Below are positions 8,226 to 16,383 of a stretch of 57,337 nt of DNA, piece after piece (within the stretch, counting starts at the first letter, position 1; each line of letters starts with the position of its first letter). The stretch is from Planctomycetota bacterium. Its GTDB lineage: Bacteria > Planctomycetota > UBA1135 > GCA-002686595. The DNA lies in assembly GCA_020638855.1 (NCBI GenBank), contig JACKHT010000015.1, forward strand, positions 1 through 57,337, read 5' to 3'. Position numbers and translations under genes: made by a program. Below the pieces are notes generated by a model. That model saw only the letters and a list, made by a program, of their open reading frames with translations. It had not been told where the DNA came from and ran no database searches.

Positions 8226-8849
8226 TCAGCCGACGACCCGGCGAAACGTCAAGTTCCAACGAGGCCCCACAGCGCGCGCTGAGCGTGGCGCACAGTGCAG
8301 GAAGCGACTTTGCGTCGCTCCCTCCATCCACAACAGGTCTCCGTGGGCCAGATCCACTCCCGAGCTTTGGGCACCGGCCGGAGCCGGCTCCTTGGACTTC
8401 CACCGAAAGCGGCGTGTGGCACCCAGTGAAAGCGAGGCGATGATCGGCTCGGCGCCCAGTTCGGGTTCGTCATCGGCGTGCCAACCCACGCTGTCGTGCC
8501 CGTCGCGGTATAGGTTCACCAGCACCGAGTTGAACGCTAAGCCGGGTCGCTGGGCGACCAAGCGCTCCACCAACGCCCGCAAGGTGGGCGTCCAGGGTTT
8601 GGGCACCAAGTCGATGCCCGAGTAGCGATAGGCCGCTTCGGGATCCCCGTGCCAAGCCTGGAGCCGCGGAATCGGCACTTCGCGTCCGAACAGCCGAATC
8701 GTTCCTGGCTCGCAAACCACCTCGGCCCGCAGGCGATCCCAAACCTGATGGGCTTCCGGCCCCGTGAGCCAACTCGGTTGCCACCACACCTTGCAGCCAG
8801 CCTGGTCGAGCAGGACTTCGCCCTGGCCTCCCCCCACGAACAAACTCAC
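8226..8849 (-). CDS. alkB: AlkB-type 2-oxoglutarate/Fe(II) dioxygenase
   Basis: A 207-residue protein. AlkB enzymes oxidatively demethylate alkylated bases in DNA or RNA. Iron ligands are H124 and D126 (GWHADDE) and H185 (FLHCAP); R197 and R203 in RWNLTFR would bind 2-oxoglutarate. PRLQAWHGD and YRYSG match the substrate-side loop of ALKBH2/3-type members, so it is closer to those than to E. coli AlkB. Its start overlaps the mscS stop by 4 bp, so the two are translationally coupled. NSVLVNLYRDG before the HxD motif is also typical. Confidence 0.9.
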   Translation of the reverse strand: MSLFVGGGQGEVLLDQAGCKVWWQPSWLTGPEAHQVWDRLRAEVVCEPGTIRLFGREVPIPRLQAWHGDPEAAYRYSGIDLVPKPWTPTLRALVERLVAQRPGLAFNSVLVNLYRDGHDSVGWHADDEPELGAEPIIASLSLGATRRFRWKSKEPAPAGAQSSGVDLAHGDLLWMEGATQSRFLHCAPRSARAVGPRWNLTFRRVVG

Positions 8850-10033
8850 TCCGCCTCCTCGTCCAGCTCCTCCTCCAGGGCGGCAATCTGCGCTTTGAGG
8901 GCATCGCGCCGCTCTTCCAGCGATTTGCGCTCCTCCCCTTTGGCGTCCTTCACGAGGTTCTCCAAGTGATTCAAGGCATCCACCATCTGCTCCATCGTCT
9001 GCGCCGTGTCCGCCTTGTCGAAGATCAGTTCGGTGGGAGGCGCCACCATGGCCTGCCCATCATCGGACTTGGGTTCCGGCACGACACTGGGGGCATCTTT
9101 GGCCAAGATGCGTGCAGTGGTGTACTCAGGGGACAGGATTTCAATCCCGGCCCCGTGCAGGCAATCGAGCATCTGAACCCGCAGGTTGGCGCGCACGGCC
9201 AGCAACGAGCGCACGTCCGAGCAAAGCCCTGCCGCCCGGTAGACCACGGAGAAGTTCCCCAAATCCATGACCTGCACAAAGGGCTCCTCCAGATCCGCCC
9301 GCTTGGCCGCTTCGAGCAGCGCGGCTTCGATCTTGGGCCAGGGTATGTCGTAGCCCAGCGAGACCGTGGCGGAGGCAATGGTCCCGCTGCGTCGCACGAC
9401 TTTGACCGGCTGCGTCACCAACATCAGGTTGGGCAGGGTCGTCAAGTCTCGATCTTCGTTCTGGATTTGGGTGTTCATCAGGGTCCGCTCGCTGACCCGA
9501 CCAAAGTGTTCCCCAACCTGGATGAAGTCCCCAAGCTTGAACGGGGCGGTGCGCTGCAACACCAAGCCACCCAATAGGTTCCCTAGGAAGGCGGTTGCGG
9601 AGAGAGCCACCGCCGCGGGCAAGACCACCCCCAAGACCTTGACGATTTCGCTCTTGGTGTCCTCGTGGATGGGCAGCAGGAGCAACAGAAAGAGCAGGAC
9701 CACGACCACACCGAGGACAAAGGTCCATTGGTGGTTGAGGCGCGACGTCTCCTCACGCTGCTTGCCCCGGGCCATGAGCACCATGGCCAGCGCCCACAGG
9801 CCAAAGGCCAATCCGAGCATGGCCACCAGCCCAGGCGAGGATTCCAGGCGGTCGCCTAGGAGCCGCCAAGTCCGGCCCAGAAATCCGCGTGCTTCGGGCG
9901 CGCCCTCCGCTTGGGCGAGGAGGTTGGATAGGAGTCGTGGCTGCACCCAGGCATTGGAGCCGCGGGGGGGCCTAGGGACAAGGGCATTCTCCCCGCCGCC
10001 AGGACCGGAGCGGGGCATCGAAATGGGATCCAT
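8846..10033 (-). CDS. MscS-family mechanosensitive channel
   Basis: A 395-residue membrane protein. There are three hydrophobic segments: about 72-90, 103-122 and a pore-lining helix at 133-160 with the Gly/Ala-rich pattern VALSATAFLGNLLGGLVLQ. The MscS beta domain follows (FKLGDFIQVGEHFGRVSERTL...LPNLMLV). The C-terminal end is a charged coiled coil (about 340-395) absent from small MscS proteins. It would release solutes on hypo-osmotic shock. It is coupled to alkB downstream and divergent from the receiver gene. Confidence 0.88.
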   Translation of the reverse strand: MDPISMPRSGPGGGENALVPRPPRGSNAWVQPRLLSNLLAQAEGAPEARGFLGRTWRLLGDRLESSPGLVAMLGLAFGLWALAMVLMARGKQREETSRLNHQWTFVLGVVVVLLFLLLLLPIHEDTKSEIVKVLGVVLPAAVALSATAFLGNLLGGLVLQRTAPFKLGDFIQVGEHFGRVSERTLMNTQIQNEDRDLTTLPNLMLVTQPVKVVRRSGTIASATVSLGYDIPWPKIEAALLEAAKRADLEEPFVQVMDLGNFSVVYRAAGLCSDVRSLLAVRANLRVQMLDCLHGAGIEILSPEYTTARILAKDAPSVVPEPKSDDGQAMVAPPTELIFDKADTAQTMEQMVDALNHLENLVKDAKGEERKSLEERRDALKAQIAALEEELDEEAE

Positions 10034-10155
10034 CCCCGCCCAGAGCGGTGTCCCGTCCCGAATCGGGGTACCTCGAGCAGTTTGGAGTAGTGCCGTTTCG
10101 GATTTCAGGCCATCCCACCCGAAAGGACCAGGACCCCCAACGGGAAGCCAGCCCC

Positions 10156-10575
10156 ATGGCCCAAATCCTCTTCATCGACCCCGACCTGACCGCGCTGCAC
10201 GGCCACCTGCGGCAGGCCAAAGCGCTTGGCCATGTGCCCATCGGTGCCACCGCCGGCATGCGTGGTATCGAAGAGCTCTCGCGCAATCCTGGGGTATCGC
10301 TGATCGTCTCCGAGCTCGATCTGCCGGATGGGTCGTTCGAACAACTGTTCCAAGCGGTTCGAACGAGCGAGCACTACGCACAGGTTCCCTTCTTGGTCCT
10401 TTCCGGGGTGGTCGAAAGCACCCGCATGCTGCGCTTGATCGCCCGGGGCGTCGAGTACGCGGCCAAGAAGCCCATCACCGAGGACGAGCTGCGGTTCCTG
10501 TTGGGCCGCGCGCTCAAGTGTTTCGCGGATCGCGCCCAGGCCTGGGGCGAGTATCCCGAAGCCATGGTGGGCTGA
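10156..10575 (+). CDS. stand-alone receiver domain with Glu at the phosphorylation site
   Basis: A 139-residue single response-regulator receiver fold with no output domain. The acidic N-terminal pocket (D8 and D10 in FIDPDL), the Ser in VLSG and the Lys in AAKKPI are present. At the phosphoacceptor position the sequence reads SELDLPDG, so by spacing to the conserved Pro the residue is Glu53, not Asp. Glu at this site can mimic the phosphorylated state, so a constitutively active or phosphorylation-independent adaptor is inferred. ATG 10156 begins the fold exactly. PilT is the convergent neighbour. Confidence 0.8.
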   Translation: MAQILFIDPDLTALHGHLRQAKALGHVPIGATAGMRGIEELSRNPGVSLIVSELDLPDGSFEQLFQAVRTSEHYAQVPFLVLSGVVESTRMLRLIARGVEYAAKKPITEDELRFLLGRALKCFADRAQAWGEYPEAMVG

Positions 10576-10633
10576 AACACCGCCCGCGAGATCGCTCCGG
10601 CGTCCGCAACCGACTGCCCACAAAACGCGGAAA

Positions 10634-10651
10634 GGCCGCCCCACGGCGGCC
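10634..10651 (-). terminator. intrinsic terminator between pilT and the receiver gene
   Basis: Perfect 7-bp stem GGCCGCC/GGCGGCC with a 4-base loop. On the minus strand it is followed by TTTCC and later TTTTG, so it best serves pilT. It may also stop forward transcription of the receiver gene. Confidence 0.55.
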
Positions 10652-10694
10652 CTCCCCGATGCGCTGGTACGAGCGCAAGCTCCTGCGCCAACGC

Positions 10695-11963
10695 CTAGAT
10701 CTTGCGACGATTCTTGAAGCGCTCGAAGGGGTCCCCCATGCCGGGCGCGGCCATGGGTTCTTGGTTGGCGGCCGGTTCGCTGGGGAGCGGTGCTTGGGGC
10801 TCGGCATCCATTTGGTGCGCGAGGTTGAGCTCCTGGTGAGGCATCGGCGCGGCTTGCGGCCGCGGCGGTCCGCCAGGGTCCTGCCCGAGTTTCACTTGGA
10901 TGCCTAGGCCGGCCATCTTGGACGAGAAGCCCTCTTTGTCGACCGCCTTGATGTAGGCCTCGTCGGGTTCCACAAGGCCGTTCTTGACCAAACGCTCGAG
11001 GCTGTCGTTGAGCGTGCACATGCCCAGTTTGACCCCCATTTGCATGGTAGAGGCGATTTGGTGGGTCTTGCCCTCGCGGATCTGGCTCGAGATCGCGCTG
11101 TTCACGATCATGATTTCGAGCGCTGCCACGCGACCTTTGGGCTTCTTCTTGCACAGGGTCTGTGCCACGACGCCCTTGAGCGAAGAGGCCAGCATGGTGC
11201 GGATCTGTTCCTGACGATCGCTGGGGAACTGATCGATGATGCGGTCCACGGTCGAAGGCGCGGTCGTGGTGTGCAACGTACCGAACACCAAGTGACCGGT
11301 CTCGGCGGTTTCGATGGCGATCTCGATCGTTTCCAGGTCGCGCATCTCACCGACCAGCACGATGTCCGGGTCCTCGCGCAGGGCGGCGCGCAGGGCGCGC
11401 TTGAAGCTGTTCGTGTGGTTGCCCACCTCGCGCTGGTTGATCAGGCACTTGTGGTCCTTGTGGACGAATTCGACCGGGTCCTCGATCGTGATGATGTGAT
11501 CGGCGCGGTTCTTGTTGATGTGATCCACCATGGCGGCCAGGGTGGTCGACTTACCGCTACCCGTGGGTCCGGTCACCAGCACGAGGCCCTTCGATAGGTA
11601 GCAAAGGTCCTTGACCGACTGGGGCAGTTCGAGCTGCTCGAGGGTCAGGATTTCCTCGGGAATCACCCGGAACACCGCCCCCGCACCCCGCAGGTCGCGG
11701 AAGAAGTTCACCCGGAAACGGGCCAAGCCCGGGATTTCGTAGGCGAAGTCGGTGTCGTGGTCGGTGTCGTACTGACGCTTGTTCTCGGCGGGGCAGATCT
11801 CCATCAAGATCTGCTTCATCTGGGTCGGGGAAATGACCGGGCAGCCATCCACGGGCACCATGTCCCCGTGCAAACGGAACATGGGCTGCAGGGTGGAGGT
11901 CATGTGCAAGTCGGAAGCACCGACTTCGACCATGCGCTTAAAGAGAGAATCGATCCAGGCCAT
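10695..11963 (-). CDS. pilT: PilT-type twitching motility/retraction ATPase
   Basis: A 422-residue secretion ATPase. Visible motifs are the N-terminal ASDLHMTS segment, Walker A GPTGSGKST, Asp box ITIEDPVEF, Walker B DIVLVGEMRD and the His box GHLVFGTLHT. PilT hexamers power type IV pilus retraction at the cytoplasmic base. The C-terminal 60 residues are a Pro/Gln-rich tail (GGPPRPQAAPMPHQ) beyond the usual PilT end. No other pilus genes lie in the window. It ends near a hairpin terminator. Confidence 0.93.
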   Translation of the reverse strand: MAWIDSLFKRMVEVGASDLHMTSTLQPMFRLHGDMVPVDGCPVISPTQMKQILMEICPAENKRQYDTDHDTDFAYEIPGLARFRVNFFRDLRGAGAVFRVIPEEILTLEQLELPQSVKDLCYLSKGLVLVTGPTGSGKSTTLAAMVDHINKNRADHIITIEDPVEFVHKDHKCLINQREVGNHTNSFKRALRAALREDPDIVLVGEMRDLETIEIAIETAETGHLVFGTLHTTTAPSTVDRIIDQFPSDRQEQIRTMLASSLKGVVAQTLCKKKPKGRVAALEIMIVNSAISSQIREGKTHQIASTMQMGVKLGMCTLNDSLERLVKNGLVEPDEAYIKAVDKEGFSSKMAGLGIQVKLGQDPGGPPRPQAAPMPHQELNLAHQMDAEPQAPLPSEPAANQEPMAAPGMGDPFERFKNRRKI

Positions 11964-12089
11964 GGAAACAGGAGTCCTATTGGTAGGGCGTTGCGTACGC
12001 TGTCTCTTCGGCAGGGAATCCCCAAAGCTGAAGCCCTGCTCGCCAAGCGTTTTGCATGACGTGCCACCCCGTATCAGGACTGCACCCGA

Positions 12090-13565
12090 TCAGCCGCTGG
12101 CCTGTCCAGAATGCGACTCCCTAGCCGGACCGCGCAGCAGGAGCAACGCCCCGGCGCTCAAGGGAAAGGCCACCAGCACCGCCGCCACTTCCCCCACCAG
12201 GTCGACCCCCCCTACCTGCAGCCAATCCGAGAGCTGGGTCGCCCAGGCCGCCTGGCCCCGGAAGTAGCCCACCGACTCCCACAGGATCGCGACCCCGGCT
12301 CCCAGGACCATGGCCGTCACAGCCCCCTGGGTGGTGGCCCGGGGCAGGAAGAACGCCGCGAGCAGCACCGGCGTGATCGCGCAGCCATAGATCGTGTACG
12401 CAAACAGCGCCACGTCAAAGAATCGGTCGGAGGCAAACGCCAACCCCAAAGCCAGCATGCCCAGCCCCACCACGCACACCCGCGAAAGTCCCACCAAGCG
12501 CGCCTCGCTCGCGTCGGGCTGCACGAAGCGCTGCACCACATCGCGCACCAGCGAGGTGGCCGGGGCCAACAAGTAGCTGTCGGCCGTGGAAACCACGATG
12601 GCCACCGCCGTGGCGACCAACAGCGCGCCCAATGCCGGCGGCAAGGCATGGAACGCCGTGTGGATGATGATGTGCCCCGCATGGGCCGGGGCTTCGATGG
12701 CGCCCGAGCGAACCAGCGCAGCACCCAGCCCTGCCAACACGATGATCATGAGCTCCATCAGCAACACCCCAAGGAACATGCCGATGGCGGCCTTGCGCGC
12801 TCCGCCGGCGGTTCGTGCCGAAAAGAAGCGCTGGTACATGTTGGCGTCGCCCAGGATCAAGAGGAACGGGGGCAAGAGGGCTCCCAAAAATTTGAGCGGC
12901 GTCCAATAGCCCAGCGGACTTTGTTGGACCGGCGTGAGCTGCGCTTGCCAACCTTCCCAGCCCCCGACCTGGTGCCACAGGATCGGCAGCGCGATGCCGA
13001 CTCCGACCAACATCAAAACGCCGTTGGCCACGTCGGTGTACGCCACCGAAAGCATGCCCGCCAAAGCCGTGTACAGGATCACGAACACAGCCACCGCCAA
13101 CGTGGCTTCGAAGGACCCCAGGCTCGGCACCAAGTACTGCAGGATGCTGGACCCAGCGCGGTACTGGTATGAAACGATGATCACATAAGCGGAAACCAGG
13201 GCCAGAGTGGCCAAAACCCGCAGCGCAGGACCGAAGCGCGCTTCGAGGATGTCTTGGATGGTGACCATCTCCAGCCGCCGGATGCGCGCCGCCAAACCCG
13301 CCAAAGCCAGGATCCCCAGCCCACCGGCCAAGGGGATCCAAAGCGCCGGAAGCCCGATCTCGTAGGTTTTCTCCGCGTTGCCAAACAGGCTGCCCGTTCC
13401 GATCCAAGTCGCCACCAAGGTGCCGACCAAGACCCCGACCGAAAGCCCACGGCCTGCGAGGCTGAAGTCCTCCTGGGTATGGACCGAGCGGGCCTTGCGC
13501 GCACCGAGGGCCACCAAAGCCAGGAGGTACACCAAGCAGAAGGCCGTATGCAGAGGAAACGCCAT
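12090..13565 (-). CDS. sodium:solute symporter (SSS family)
   Basis: A 491-residue polytopic membrane protein with about 13 hydrophobic segments. Family features include an N-terminal helix, EDFSLAGRGLSVGVLVGTLVATWIG and the later GDANMYQRFF segment, as in PutP/SSS transporters. It would use the Na+ gradient to import an unidentified organic solute (proline, pantothenate or sugar-like); the sequence alone does not tell which. The start is supported by TAAGAT ending 6 bases upstream. It appears to be monocistronic. Confidence 0.88.
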   Translation of the reverse strand: MAFPLHTAFCLVYLLALVALGARKARSVHTQEDFSLAGRGLSVGVLVGTLVATWIGTGSLFGNAEKTYEIGLPALWIPLAGGLGILALAGLAARIRRLEMVTIQDILEARFGPALRVLATLALVSAYVIIVSYQYRAGSSILQYLVPSLGSFEATLAVAVFVILYTALAGMLSVAYTDVANGVLMLVGVGIALPILWHQVGGWEGWQAQLTPVQQSPLGYWTPLKFLGALLPPFLLILGDANMYQRFFSARTAGGARKAAIGMFLGVLLMELMIIVLAGLGAALVRSGAIEAPAHAGHIIIHTAFHALPPALGALLVATAVAIVVSTADSYLLAPATSLVRDVVQRFVQPDASEARLVGLSRVCVVGLGMLALGLAFASDRFFDVALFAYTIYGCAITPVLLAAFFLPRATTQGAVTAMVLGAGVAILWESVGYFRGQAAWATQLSDWLQVGGVDLVGEVAAVLVAFPLSAGALLLLRGPARESHSGQASG

Positions 13566-13571
13566 GGGGCG

Positions 13572-13577
13572 ATCTTA
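13572..13577 (-). promoter_or_regulatory. -10-like TAAGAT six bases before an ATG start (leaderless type)
   Basis: On the minus strand GCTAAGAT ends exactly 6 bases before ATG 13565 of the symporter gene. No Shine-Dalgarno sequence is present and the -35 is weak. Confidence 0.45.
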
Positions 13578-13725
13578 GCGCGCCGGAATCGGGGAGCTTG
13601 CAGCCGGGGTCGTCAAATGGCCCGGCGGACAGCCCTTGCAGCCCACCAGGGGACCCAAACTTGGGGGACGCCCTGGAACCGAACCCATTGCGGCGTCGGG
13701 TGTGACCCCGCCCTTGATCCTGGCG

Positions 13726-13731
13726 TACTAT
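13726..13731 (+). promoter_or_regulatory. -10-like TACTAT six bases before an ATG start (leaderless type)
   Basis: TACTAT ends 6 bases before ATG 13738. GTGACC at 13702-13707 lies 18 bases upstream as a -35 candidate. Confidence 0.5.
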
Positions 13732-13737
13732 GGGTCC

Positions 13738-14298
13738 ATGCAGCCCAACGATCGCATCTGGCAGCCTTGGCGGCTCGCCCAGGACTGGACCCAACTTTGC
13801 GAGCTCACCATCCAATTCCTGGAGGGCGAGCTCGAGGTGTTTCCGGGCTGGATGGCCCGCGAAATCGACGAGGAGACCGACCCCTTGGTGCCGGAACTGG
13901 CGGCGGCTTGCCGCGCCGGATTCCTCACCACCGCTTCCCAACCCGGGGGCTGCCCAAGCCACAGCCACGACGGGCTCCCCTGGCGCCAAAAGGCCTTTGT
14001 GGTCGGATTCGCCCATCCCGAATACATCGAAGGCCTGACGCAGCGCTGCGCAGGGACGCGGCTGGTGGTGCTGGACTATCCGGCGGTCGAGGGGGGTGGA
14101 GAATCGCAACTGGTGGCCGAACAGGGCAGCCGCCAATACCTGTGGGTCGGGGCCGCCCAGGGTCCTGCGGAGTTGGAGATCTTCGAGGAGTACTTGGCGG
14201 GTCCCGCCCTCCGCTCGTTGGAGGCCAGCCGCTACGTCTGCGTGATCGATCCCGAATGGGGCCAGGATGACCTACTCTGGCCCCTACTGGCACCTTAG
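13738..14298 (+). CDS. DUF6919-like protein
   Basis: A 186-residue soluble protein. The pattern WRLAQDWTQLCELTIQFLEG, EIDEETDPLVPELAAACRAG and FLTTASQPGG resembles the DUF6919 family known mainly from Streptomyces, whose function is unknown. This identification is by pattern memory and needs a profile search. No catalytic motif is evident. The start fits both the beginning of the conserved region and a -10-like TACTAT 6 bases upstream. A narrowly distributed actinobacterial-type family here could reflect transfer. Confidence 0.6.
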   Translation: MQPNDRIWQPWRLAQDWTQLCELTIQFLEGELEVFPGWMAREIDEETDPLVPELAAACRAGFLTTASQPGGCPSHSHDGLPWRQKAFVVGFAHPEYIEGLTQRCAGTRLVVLDYPAVEGGGESQLVAEQGSRQYLWVGAAQGPAELEIFEEYLAGPALRSLEASRYVCVIDPEWGQDDLLWPLLAP

Positions 14299-14304
14299 CA
14301 GCCA

Positions 14305-14334
14305 TTGGACCCAACAACGCGGAGCCGCTACCGT
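14305..14334 (+). promoter_or_regulatory. promoter of the MauE-thioredoxin gene
   Basis: TTGGAC (14305-14310), an 18-base spacer and TACCGT (14329-14334) form a good sigma70-like promoter. It ends 9 bases before ATG 14344, leaving almost no leader and no Shine-Dalgarno sequence. Confidence 0.55.
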
Positions 14335-14343
14335 AGCTTCATC

Positions 14344-15312
14344 ATGTCCAACCCCGAATATGCTGGTGTCTACGGGAAGAGTTCGTCTCCCGCCAAACTC
14401 GCGATCTTCCTGTGCGTTGCCTGGCTCTTGACCGGCGCGCTCTTCAAGCTGTTCTACGGCAATCCCGTCGACCTGCCCCCGGCCGTGCTCGAGTTGTCCC
14501 CGTTCGACGCCTACAAGACCTTCCACTGGGCGATCACCGTAGAACTGTGTGTAGCCGCCTTGGCGCTGGTGTGGCCCCGGTTCGGTTGGTTTCCTTTGGC
14601 AGCCCTGTTCGGCGTGTTCCTGGCGGTCTTGGGCAAGCTGATCGCGGCAGGAGCCGAGAGCTGTGGCTGCCTTGGGTCGTCGGTCAAGCTCGCTCCCTGG
14701 CAGATGATGACCATCGACGGCGCGCTGTTGGCGTTGCTGCTTTGGAGCCGCCCCTGGAAGCGCATCGCCCCGACCCGCAAGCTCGCCCTGCGGGCTGGGG
14801 TGCTGGTACCGATGTTCGCCGCCGCCTACTTCGTTCCCAGGCTGATGTTCATCGAGGTCAAGCTTCCGCCCAAGCCTGCCGAAGGGGAGACCGTCCAAGA
14901 AGGCGCCACCGCGCCCCAGATCCAAGGGGACTTCTACCTCTTCTCTCCGAAGACCTGGGAAGGCCAGATGGTCTTCGACTTGGACTTGGCTCGCTTCACG
15001 GATCCCGCCGGGGCCATCGAAACCATCACTCCCCCGGCGCACGTCGTGCTGTACCGCAAGAGCTGCGACCACTGCAAGGCCCACTTGGAGGAGCTCGCCC
15101 TCAATCCCCCGGCCGATCAATCGATGGTCCTCGTGCGCATCCCGGAGTTGGACGATGCGAATGTAGAGAACATCATCGAGCTCAAGCCGGAGGGGGCGCT
15201 GGAGATCGAATTGGTGCCCTTGCCCCGGGGCTACGGCATCACCACTCCCTTGAGCTTCGATGTGGACGAGGCGTTCCTGGTGAACTCGGTCACGGAAATC
15301 CAAGTCGAATAA
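14344..15312 (+). CDS. MauE/DoxX-like membrane protein fused to a thioredoxin-like domain
   Basis: A 322-residue protein. The first 165 residues carry four hydrophobic segments and the SCGCLG motif (Cys107, Cys109) typical of the MauE/methylamine-utilisation membrane family, which is linked to disulfide or quinone redox. Residues about 225-320 form a thioredoxin-like domain with CDHC (Cys241, Cys244) preceded by VVLYRKS. The order suggests a membrane-to-periplasm dithiol relay in one polypeptide. The stop codon is embedded in a 13-bp repeat that duplicates the 3' end of the gene. Confidence 0.72.
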   Translation: MSNPEYAGVYGKSSSPAKLAIFLCVAWLLTGALFKLFYGNPVDLPPAVLELSPFDAYKTFHWAITVELCVAALALVWPRFGWFPLAALFGVFLAVLGKLIAAGAESCGCLGSSVKLAPWQMMTIDGALLALLLWSRPWKRIAPTRKLALRAGVLVPMFAAAYFVPRLMFIEVKLPPKPAEGETVQEGATAPQIQGDFYLFSPKTWEGQMVFDLDLARFTDPAGAIETITPPAHVVLYRKSCDHCKAHLEELALNPPADQSMVLVRIPELDDANVENIIELKPEGALEIELVPLPRGYGITTPLSFDVDEAFLVNSVTEIQVE

Positions 15313-15342
15313 CCCTGTCGAATAACCCCGCCGAATCGCCCG
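15304..15342. repeat. 13-bp tandem repeat duplicating the 3' end of a gene
   Basis: GTCGAATAACCC(T/C) occurs twice in tandem, followed by a diverged third copy. The first copy contains the last sense codons and TAA stop of the preceding gene, so the stop context has been duplicated downstream. Confidence 0.75.
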
Positions 15343-15364
15343 CTCCCCGAGCGGGCGCAAGCAC

Positions 15365-15408
15365 AAGGGCCGCTGGAACCCGTAGGGGTGCCAGCGGCCC
15401 TTGCATTT
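15365..15408 (+). terminator. intrinsic terminator between convergent genes
   Basis: A perfect 12-bp stem (AAGGGCCGCTGG at 15365-15376, CCAGCGGCCCTT at 15391-15402) is followed by GCATTTTC. It lies between the MauE-thioredoxin gene and the convergent methyltransferase gene, and may act in both directions. Confidence 0.75.
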
Positions 15409-15436
15409 TCGAATGTTCCCTAGGGAACCCTGCGCA

Positions 15437-16360
15437 TCAGCGCTTGCCAATCTCGTTGGAACGGGGGCCCTTGAGGCTGATCAGGTACCCAAGCCAAGCC
15501 TCGCAGTTCTCGCCCACTTCGTCGTACTCGAAGACGCCATTGCCATCCTCGTCGTCGTCTTCGTCGGTGCCCTCGAAGTAGGGGCGGACCTCGCCAAAGC
15601 CAGCCTCGAACAAAAGGTCGCGCAGTTCGCACAGGTTCCAGAAGCGCCAATCGTACTCGAAGGCGTTCTCCCACTCGGATCCATCGCGGAAGCGGAAGTG
15701 GATGGCGGTCTTGTAGTTGCCCGTTCCCGGCTGGTACTCCTGTTGGTCCCAGACGTAGGTGAAGGCGCCGTCGTCGATGTCACGCTCTTCTTCCAACTCG
15801 TGCAGGGCTTCGGGGCCACCGTAGAGGTCCACCACAAAGGCGCCATCGGGGGCGAGGTCGGCGTACACCGACTGGAAGTACGCCAAAAGCTCGGCGCGGG
15901 TCTTGAAGCACCAATACGAGAAGTTCTGCGCGCAGGTCAAGTCGGGCCGCTTGTCGGCCGGGTTGCGTACGTCCGCCAGGTGGAAGGTCATGCGCTCGGG
16001 CCAGCCTTCCAGTTTGGAGAAGTTGCGCTGCTTGCCCCATTCGATCGGCTCGGGATCCAGGTCGAAACCCTCGGCGGTGTTTTCAGGGTGGCGCTTCAGA
16101 AACTCCGCGGCCAATGCGGCGGTGCCGCAGAAGTCTTCGCGCAGGTGGCGAAGCGGCCGACCGCGCAGGATTTCAAACTGCTCGGTCAAGAAGTCCACGT
16201 CGTTGTCGGGTGAATTGACCGACCGTTGGTAAAGGTCCAACCGATCCGCGTTCTTGCGATTCAGCCGACGGTCTTTCTTCTTAAGCGCGCCCTTGCCACC
16301 GCTCTTCTGGGCCTTCTTGGTCTTGTCTTTGTTCTTCTTGTTGCGCGTGCTGCTAGCCAT
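15437..16360 (-). CDS. class I SAM-dependent methyltransferase with Lys-rich N-terminus
   Basis: A 307-residue protein. The first 40 residues are strongly basic (NKKNKDKTKKAQKSGGKGAL) and probably bind nucleic acid or ribosomes. The methyltransferase fold follows: motif I FCGTAALAAEF near residue 80, GFDLDPEPIEWG, and a later strand FVVDLYGG. A very acidic stretch (EGTDEDDDEDGNG) lies near residue 270. The methylated substrate is unknown. It begins 23 bases after the M28 peptidase stop, so they are probably cotranscribed. Confidence 0.78.
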   Translation of the reverse strand: MASSTRNKKNKDKTKKAQKSGGKGALKKKDRRLNRKNADRLDLYQRSVNSPDNDVDFLTEQFEILRGRPLRHLREDFCGTAALAAEFLKRHPENTAEGFDLDPEPIEWGKQRNFSKLEGWPERMTFHLADVRNPADKRPDLTCAQNFSYWCFKTRAELLAYFQSVYADLAPDGAFVVDLYGGPEALHELEEERDIDDGAFTYVWDQQEYQPGTGNYKTAIHFRFRDGSEWENAFEYDWRFWNLCELRDLLFEAGFGEVRPYFEGTDEDDDEDGNGVFEYDEVGENCEAWLGYLISLKGPRSNEIGKR

Positions 16361-16383
16361 AGTGCTTCCGCTGTTTCGAGTGC

